Below, in pieces: positions 57,265 through 64,000 of a DNA stretch of 64,000 bases. Below the pieces are notes generated by a model, which saw only the letters and a list, made by a program, of their open reading frames with translations, made no database searches and had not been told where the DNA came from. Each line of letters opens with the position of its first letter. Position 1 is the first letter of the stretch. Both the position numbers and the translations under genes were made by a program. Source of the DNA: Diabrotica undecimpunctata (taxonomy: Eukaryota > Arthropoda > Insecta > Coleoptera > Chrysomelidae); NCBI RefSeq assembly GCF_040954645.1, contig NC_092809.1, positions 129,135,914-129,199,913 of the forward strand, written 5' to 3'.

Positions 57265-58800
57265 AAAAAAACCCAAACGGGCTATATCACAAATACAGAA
57301 CGTTTTCGGAATGTAAATTCCATCATCAGTGTAACCTGAAAGTAATTAACCACTTTAATTAAAAAGAACGTAAGATTTAAAATGTTGACTAAGGTTATGC
57401 AAAATGAGCCACTAAAATATATGGGTGAAAACCCTTTAAATGTTATTAATTTACAAATATGTTACATTATCTGTTATTAAAAATTAGGATGTTTAAGTTA
57501 CCGTTGGAATTGGTAACATGGCAACGTATGGCTCTACATCGGTTACTTGGTCCTGAGACAAAGTGTCTTCGAGGACCTGTTGATAACAACTGATAAAAAT
57601 GACAATATTGACATGTTAGGACGGATGTCGGAACAAAGCAGTCAGTGCAACTTACTGTAGTTGTCTAAAATGGCAGAAGCCAGCATTATTTAAAATTGAA
57701 TAAATTACAATTGTAATAATATAACAATATCAACAAGAATGGTGTAGTCTGTAATGTGAATTTGTCCTATATTTATGTTGAAAAACATTGAAAAAATTTG
57801 TTTTATAAATTAATTTAGGTAAACTGTAGTACATGAAATTTTGTAGGGGTCGATAGGCAACCAACTATACATGTGTCTAAATTTGATTGTTCTTAACTAA
57901 AGATTTTAACAACAGGTCCTGTATGTTATAAAACATTTGGGACCTAGGAAATAGTGAAAAAGACGTATGTAGGAAGATGGTTCTATAAAATTTATTGTTG
58001 AGGAGTGATATAGTAAATGATATGTTTGAATTTGCTGTTAAGATGAAATTTGAATATGAAAAGAATGTTTTTGTAATGTAATGTTCATGTATTGCTTAAC
58101 TTACAACTTAAGCATGGAAGGCCCTCTATGTCAGAAAACAACATTTGGTACCTGGTAAATATAATAGATTTTTTAAGTTATAAGTTCATGAACATAATTA
58201 CTGGTTCGGTTTGAAGGGTAAAGATGGTAAGTTGTTTTGTGTGTTGACCAGTATGCAATATAAACAGAAAATTGATGGCTGATAGGTGGTTTGGTATTGT
58301 ATTGTTCAAACATTGCTTAAGTTATAACTTAAGAAAAAGAAAAAGGCCCTACATGTTAAAAGGAACATTTGGTACCTGCGAAATATAAAAAGGATGAGTT
58401 ATAAGTTTGAGTTTAAGGTAGGTAGATGAAGTTAATAGGCTTTTGGTGTGTATTGTAACGATATGTAAAAACTGCAAGAGTAGTTGGGTTTTAAGGTGGC
58501 TCTGTTAAATTTACTAAAGTTGTGTGATGTTTTATAATTATTTTGAAAGAAGAAAAGAGTCTACAAGAGGCTGAAGTCTCCAGAGATCCCGAACCAAACC
58601 TTGAGGGAAAGTGAATAAGTAAAATAAGGTGTAGTGAAAACAGTATGAAAATGTGATGATATGTGGTTAAGTAGATAAAGATGTATGGTAATGAGAAAAT
58701 TTTTGAAGGGGAAGTGGAATAAACTCGGTAAAAAAGATTCTTCTAAAATCTTCAAATATTTGGCCGTATTTACAATTCCATCGATAAAATGCAATCCGTA
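57265..58800 (-). mobile_element. Non-autonomous repeat with hammerhead-like 3' motif, copy B
   Basis: The opposite-orientation relative of 33990-35660. The 3' part at 57265-57440 aligns well. Inside, three diverged units sharing TTTGGTACCTG, GGCCCT(A/C)(C/T)ATGT and TTAAGTTATAACTTAAG lie near 57920, 58110 and 58330. Non-coding; the minus frame at 58561-58794 has no recognised motif. The left (5') boundary is uncertain. Confidence 0.55.
57285..57345 (-). ncRNA. Hammerhead-ribozyme-like core, copy B
   Basis: On the minus strand: CTGATGA (complement of 57323-57329), extra T, stem GGAAT/ATTCC with loop TTAC, then GAAAA, CGTT, C and TGTA. TGTA can pair with the TACA just before CTGATGA as a stem I of at least four pairs, placing a UUC cleavage triplet at the right position. 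Same two deviations as copy A (extra U, extra A). Confidence 0.38.
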
Positions 58801-60406
58801 ACTTTAGACGACATGTTGCCTCAGATCATTACATACAAAAGAAATTTGACTTTTCTCTTGCGACTCCTAATGTTTCCAACACACATTTCAAATCTGAACT
58901 CATCACTCCATTTTATTGTATCCCATCATGAATGTGTCATATTTTTTTTTTGTAATGTTAAAAGTGGCTTTTCCGTAGCCCGAAACAAAATGAAATTTTT
59001 CAAAAACAATTTGTACTGATTTTTTGGCTATATAACTTAATTTGTATGTAACAAATCCTAATTTGTGTGCCTCTCGGTGATACTTTGATCTAGAAAATGA
59101 CGTTTTACATCAACGTCACTCCACCAAACACTTCAGCCTATTTTTAATATAGCTTGAAAGGCTTTAATATAGCTTAAAGCTAAGTTGAAAGGCGATTTTT
59201 AACTAAAATGCGTCTTAATGCTCTTCGATCTGCTTTGTTTATTTTATTTTTTCCTACATGTTTAGGTTTTGTGACGACCCATCCTGTAGTTTGTATCGCT
59301 GACTATATTTTGTACATTATACCGTGAGAATGACAACATATTCGCGTTTTCCGAATTGGATTTTCCAGAATTAAAAAATCGAATGATGATTTAACACATT
59401 TTCCTATCGTTAACTTATATTGACAATTGTTTTGATGTCATATATTTCCATAGCCAGTCTGGTTTTAAGGTAATTATGAAAAAAACAACGTATGTTGATG
59501 TAAGTAATATATATTACTTACATCAACATCTACTTATATTACTTAGTATACATAAGGGTAATATTTTTAATGAATATTAATAAGAATGCTATATTAATTA
59601 ATATGGGAACTTATAAAAGCATGTAGATTAGATTTTTTTATGGTAATCAATCACGAAAAACTGTAAACTCCGTAGATGGGCCAACTGATATAGGAAGGGG
59701 CTCGTGTAGGTAAAACGTTGACATTTCTCAGAAAAAATTGGTACACTAATTCCTTAAAAATATACCCATAATATGAACTAAAAATCATCGAATTGCAATC
59801 AACGATTCAGAAGAAAAATAGCTTCAAACTTATTGCACATTTACGTTAATTTTGGAGAGTAATATATATTTTAGATATTTATTTTTGTCAAAACAAAACC
59901 ATACTTGTGTTGACATGCATGCAATGTTTTTTACATGACTCCTGTAAATTACCTATGCATAATAATTATGAATCTAATGTTAATAATTAATAGCATGAGA
60001 AAAACAGTGTGTCAGTTTTATAAATAGTATACTTCATCAATTTAATACTTTTAAATTGATGCTGACCTTTACAACTTTTAAGTATATCCAGCTAGATATA
60101 AATAATAATTGTTTATAATTAACATATAATCAATTAGAAATGATTAATTAAAATTAGAAATTGTTATTGTGGTGAGATCAAATCTACAAAAATTGCGTGA
60201 ACAAATTGTCTGTTGTAATATTGTATCATATTTATCTTTTGTTACTCATTGATTACATTATCAGCCCAAACTGGTTTTACCATTCTGTGTCAAACAAATA
60301 TCAGTAAACGATATACTGAGTGATCGGAAGAATTCGATTTAAAACTAATAAAAATTGACTTTTTGTTTAAAAACTTTTTAGAATTGAGCTACAATTGACA
60401 TATATA
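58801..60406. other. AT-rich stretch with a perfect palindrome
   Basis: No coding or TE motif recognised. The palindrome at 59492-59529 is listed separately. Confidence 0.4.
59492..59529. repeat. 38-bp perfect palindrome with no loop
   Basis: ATGTTGATGTAAGTAATAT followed at once by its exact complement. It is followed by a partial extra copy (CTACTTATATTACTTAGTAT). Could form a cruciform; may be a very small foldback. Confidence 0.93.
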
Positions 60407-61029
60407 CAGTCCATCTAATTTACTTACCGTTACACGTCATTATCATTGACAGAGATCGAAGTTGACATAGTTGCCAAAGTATAAAAAAATCCTGAATCCA
60501 TTTTAAATCAAATAGGTCACATAATTATTGCAAAAGTGAATTATACAACAAAACAAATTAATATTTAATGTAAATAAATAGAAAAAAAAGAAGAGTTGAA
60601 ATATAATCTTGTTAAAAACAATTTGAGCCGCTTGTATGCCTCGTATAAAGATGTAAAATGGAATACTTAAACAAAAACAACACTTTTTTCATTACTTAGT
60701 CAACACCGCAACTGTCAAATAAGTGTTAACAATTTATGCCAAAATATCACCTTCGTTCGATTACAGTAACAGTGTGTTCCGAATAAATGCATTTATACAA
60801 ATTAAATGAAACATATTGTGTATTTCTTTAGGTTAACATTAATAGAAATCTTTAAATATTATTTCTAGGCGTATATAATAAAATATGTCTAGTGGCTGTA
60901 ATACCAGTGTACTCGGCAAAGTGATTCTAAAAAAGAACACACCTACCGCCTAAATATTTCGTGTTGGTATCATGTGACGTCACGTGCTATGACGCGGATG
61001 ACGTGCAACGGTAAGTAAATTAGATGAAG
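60407..61029. mobile_element. 623-bp inverted-repeat element, probably Tc1/mariner-type MITE
   Basis: CATCTAATTTACTTACCGTT near 60412 and its complement near 61007-61026, with ACACGTCAT against GCACGTCAT following, give a terminal repeat of about 31 bp with one or two differences. TA stands immediately outside both ends (60405-60406 and 61030-61031), as for Tc1/mariner. No coding frame. Confidence 0.8.
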
Positions 61030-61224
61030 TATAGTAGCATCATAAATAATGGTGTTCATGCAGTAGGTTAAACTGCTTCAGTGCTACAGTGGAAACGGAA
61101 AGCAATAGATGTGATCGCAAGATCAATAAACAAAAAACAAAAATTATGGTAGTGGATTATCCGAGTATTAGATCAGTGCAAACAACCGGAGCCTTGGACC
61201 AGTTTGAAATGGTTAAAGTGCAAT

Positions 61225-61365
61225 TATCTAGAATTCTACATTAGTAATGCAGGCTCTTATGAAACCGAAATACGTAGAATAGAAATGGCCAAAAATGCTG
61301 CGCTTCGATTATCAAAACTATGGACAGATCGCTATTTGTTGAAGAACACCAAAATGAGATATTTA
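61225..61365 (+). mobile_element. LINE reverse transcriptase scrap (thumb region)
   Basis: SNAGSYETEIRRIEMAKNAA, LRLSKLWTDRYLLKNTKMRY and LN correspond to the EIxxRIxxAxxxFxxLxxLW..R.ISLxTKxRLLN thumb of RTE-like LINEs. The continuation (TYGSEIWIMKSEDRKR) is found only at 62420, so the LINE is interrupted by about 1 kb that includes a hAT relic. Confidence 0.75.
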
Positions 61366-61779
61366 AACTGAGTTCGCAATCTTCTGGACCTGACGTGTGA
61401 CGCACTCATTTTATGACGTCAATCTACGAACGAAATGATGAAATCAGGCATTACTGAAAACATTTAATTCTGGTCAGTGCGTTCTCATAGCAAGACAAGA
61501 GTCGAACAAGGTTTTGCATAAGTAAAATAGTTGCAGTATTTTTATTTTTTTTTTTCTGCTAACAGTCGTTTTTAATCCTTTATACTGAGATAATAAAAAT
61601 ATAAGTTAAATTATGTTTATTTTAATATTTTTTGCAAATAACTGATATGTTTTGTACACTCTTATGACAAATGAATGAATTAAAAAGAAAGTATTTTTAG
61701 AAATGTTTAAAGCATTTAATTCCTAGAGTATGTAAAGGCGAAAGCGCTCAGCTAGAGATTAAATGCTTTACACACTTTT

Positions 61780-62280
61780 AAAGTACTTTTCTTTTCAATT
61801 CACAATTAAGGAAGGTAAAAACAAACCATCAACTTCAAAATTCGGTTCACCCAGAAGCCCCAAGTCATCAGTTAACCCATTTGAAGAACACGAATACCGA
61901 AGGAATTGTAAATTTGCATTTAACTTATTTCGTCATAAAACATAATGCCAGCACCGTTTAAAATAAACATAATAGATGTAACTCTAATATAGAATTTTTC
62001 ATATAATCACATCATTCAAGATTTACGACGTCAGAAAAATGAAGTATTACAATTTAAGACTTTAAGTAAAGAAAATATTATTTCGCCTGTATTCATGTGG
62101 TTATTTATTCAGGAAAATAATATTGCAACATTCCCAAATTTTAACACAATTCTGAGAATTTATTTAACCTTTCCAATAAGCAATGCAAGCGGTGAAAGAT
62201 TATTCTCAGTAATGGTCATAAAAAAATTTTATAGCCATATTAGGCCAACAAAAATTAAATAAGTGATGGATTCTACCGTT
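61780..62280 (+). mobile_element. hAT transposase C-terminal relic
   Basis: KEGKNKPSTSKFGSPRSPKS, NPFEEHEYRRNCKFAFNLF and then, after shifts, RIYLTFPISNASGERLFSVM with HIRPTKIK, the hAT dimerisation end. The same family as the minus-strand relic at 22390-23400. It lies between two parts of one LINE. Confidence 0.7.
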
Positions 62281-62409
62281 ACTAATGGAAATTCTTTTAT
62301 ATAACAATAAAAGACTGAAAACTTTTGTTTTCAAAACTTCCACAACATTTATTAAAATTTTTTATCACTACAGCTGTTTTGGCAGAGTGCCTTTCTCAAT
62401 GCCATTGGT

Positions 62410-62815
62410 ATGTACCATTAGTATGCCACTGGTTATGGGTCTGAAATATGGATAATGAAATCTGAAGATAGGAAAAGAACTGACGCCTTCAAGATTTGGT
62501 GCTGGAGAAGAATTCTTCAGATGTCATGAACAGAGTACAGAACAAATCACTCAATCCTCCAAGAGCTTGCCATTCAGACTAAACTCTTCTCTATTTTTCT
62601 CGCAGGCGTCTTAAAATTTTTGGGAGATATTGATAATCTTGGGGACTTATAATTTTCGGAAACGTTGAAGGTCGCAGAGGCCAAGGTTGCTCACCCACTC
62701 GATGCGCAGATTAAGTGCAGAAAGCCAATGTCAAGATATTCTCTGAGTCTGAAAAGATAGTTTCTCATATGGTTGAAAATCACGACACATGAGGAAATAA
62801 CTAGAGGGGTATAGA
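62410..62815 (+). mobile_element. LINE reverse transcriptase C-terminal part
   Basis: ATGYGSEIWIMKSEDRKRTD, AFKIWCWRRILQMS, a stop, EYRTNHSILQELAIQTKLFS, then in shifted phases GRRGQGCSPTRCAD. This is the usual GSExWxxxxxDxxRIxAFEMWCWRRML..W..xxTN end. Together with 61225-61365 it forms one element, separated by the hAT relic. Confidence 0.8.
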
Positions 62816-63080
62816 TGTGGTAGGTAATGGTCAGGAAGAGGAGTTACTCAATCTTAAACAATTCAATTGTTTTCTCTATTTATTATCATTTAAATTACAA
62901 CGAGATATTTGGGAGGAGACATAATCAATTCCAATCAATTAAGTTTTTAAGATATATATTGTTGAATACAGTCTGACTAAACGACGATCTAATAACAGAC
63001 AGCAGCACCTGACAATGGGAACTTTCTTTCCAGAACTATGAACTACGAGCCCAGACAATATGAATTGGACCAAAACCAAT

Positions 63081-63402
63081 CTTCTTCTTCTTCTAATGGT
63101 GCTACAACCCTTTGTGAGTCTTGGCCTGCTTAACATGTTCTTCCATCCATCCATCTTTTATTTACATATCCATCTTTTACGGGGCCTTCCTCTTGTTCTG
63201 TTTCCTTGGGGCTTCCATCTCTGGACTACTTTTACAGCTCGATTATCTGGCATTCTTTCTAGTTGACCAAGCCAGTTTAGTCTTTGTGACTTTACAAATC
63301 TGACAATATCTGCGCTCTGCATTAGTTCATCCAGCTCGTGGTTCATTTTAATTCTCCACGAACCATCGCTGCATTGGGGTGGTCCAAATATCTTCCTTAG
63401 TA
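63081..63402 (-). mobile_element. 322-bp 5'-truncated LINE with 14-bp TSD
   Basis: GGACCAAAACCAAT stands on both sides (63067-63080 and 63403-63416). The minus strand encodes LRKIFGPPQCSDGSWRIKMN, VRFVKSQRLNWLGQLERMPD and GRPRKRWICK, then GGGTTGTAGCACCATTAGAA and a (GAA)n tail. A young copy: the frame has no stop over 85 codons. Confidence 0.93.
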
Positions 63403-63629
63403 GGACCAAAACCAATATGCAACATAATTTTATTTTTCCGAATTAGAATGTATTTAATTGTTATAACTTAAACGGATATGATTAAGCTTATTTGATACTA
63501 TGTGGTTTTGAGAATTAATCAAAAATATCTAATACTTTTATCAACTACAATAATTATAAAATAATCAAAAAGAAAAAGCAATACCTGGCGTAAATTAATA
63601 GCACAAGTTAGTCAGCGTTGCCACTGTGT

Positions 63630-63960
63630 GGAGTCACCCTTACGTTTTAAAATGGCATCAACTCTCTTTGGCATAGTGGCTACTAATGTTTGGTTGTAAT
63701 CTGGTTGAATGTCATTCCAAATTTCCTAAACTTTACTCTTTAATTCAGAAATCGTGCAAACTGGTGTAGTTCGAAATACTTTTTTTATCTGATGCCAAAA
63801 AGTCTCAATAGAGGATAGCTCAGATCTGCTTGAAGGCCATTTTAAAACAGGAATATTCCTTTTCTGCAAATAGGATGTTACGGATTTCATTACATGACAG
63901 GTTACACATGTTGTTAAAACATAAATCCCCCATCAGGAAGTTAAATTTCATTAATGGAAA
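63630..63960 (-). mobile_element. Tc1-like transposase C-terminus, relic
   Basis: The minus strand reads LQKRNIPVLKWPSSRSELSS, IETFWHQIKKVFRTTP, CTISELKSKV, a stop, EIWNDIQPDYNQTLVATMPK and RVDAILKRKGDSTQWQR. This is the third catalytic block (SPDLxPIExxW, with the Pro/Asp pair damaged) and the usual C-terminal end of Tc1 elements. The rest may lie beyond 64000 or be lost. Confidence 0.82.
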
Positions 63961-64000
63961 GCAAAAATTCTTCTTGTAAAATACTTTTGTACTTCGCAGC

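Noticed and set aside
1..64000. CRISPR arrays, operons, prophage or plasmid features
   Set aside because: The window is eukaryotic; the only regular arrays are satellites with 58-bp, about 163-bp and about 210-bp units and no repeat-spacer structure.

Overview
This is an AT-rich eukaryotic (insect) genomic window. The sequence alone does not give the species. A large, repeat-rich genome of beetle type is my inference from the Orc3 and MARVEL exons and from the mix of hAT, piggyBac, PIF/Harbinger, Tc1/mariner and RTE/Jockey-type LINE pieces. There is no operon-like organisation. Host coding sequence is sparse: four exons from three genes, all separated by transposable elements (TEs).

Host genes. 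(1) The last exon of Orc3 (origin recognition complex subunit 3), plus strand, 8362-8464, with a polyadenylation signal just downstream. (2) The last two coding exons of a four-transmembrane MARVEL-domain (CKLF-like/CMTM4-type) protein, minus strand, 30257-30526 and 20325-20462. They join in frame across a 9.8-kb intron filled with TEs. (3) A plus-strand terminal exon of an unrecognised gene, 55423-55611, behind a good splice acceptor.

Layout. 1-4.4 kb: LINE fragments on the minus strand and a (TA)n microsatellite. 4.4-7.5 kb: a complete hAT element with 8-bp target-site duplications (TSDs), inserted in one arm of an older foldback repeat; its transposase frame carries one premature stop. 8.6-11.4 kb: several LINE pieces. 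10.9-16.1 kb: two tandem arrays (about 210-bp and about 163-bp units) that look like decayed C2H2 zinc-finger coding sequence. 20.3-30.5 kb: the MARVEL intron, holding a Jockey-type RNase H split by a 298-bp MITE, a 168-bp hAT MITE, hAT and mariner remnants, and a Harbinger remnant split by a LINE insertion with a 13-bp TSD. 33.6-37.0 kb: a Harbinger element with both termini and a TTA TSD, containing a tRNA-Asp-like sequence and a non-autonomous repeat with a hammerhead-like core. 37.6-40.1 kb: a decayed copy of a widespread insect transposon-type protein (CGGQ motif). 40.3-43.0 kb: a piggyBac with perfect 14-bp terminal repeats and TTAA on both sides. 44.2-46.3 kb: a LINE on the minus strand. 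47.6-50.9 kb: an apparently perfect 1480-bp tandem duplication within another piggyBac relic. 51.1-55.2 kb: a PGBD4-like piggyBac split by a second complete hAT element and by a 106-bp LINE tail. 57.3-64 kb: a second copy of the hammerhead-like repeat in opposite orientation, a TA-flanked inverted-repeat element, LINE and hAT pieces, and a Tc1-like end.

The strongest points are insertion junctions that can be read exactly (TSDs plus restored frames), which give a relative order of events. The more speculative signals are the hammerhead-like core conserved with stem covariation in two distant copies, and the two satellites apparently derived from zinc-finger sequence.
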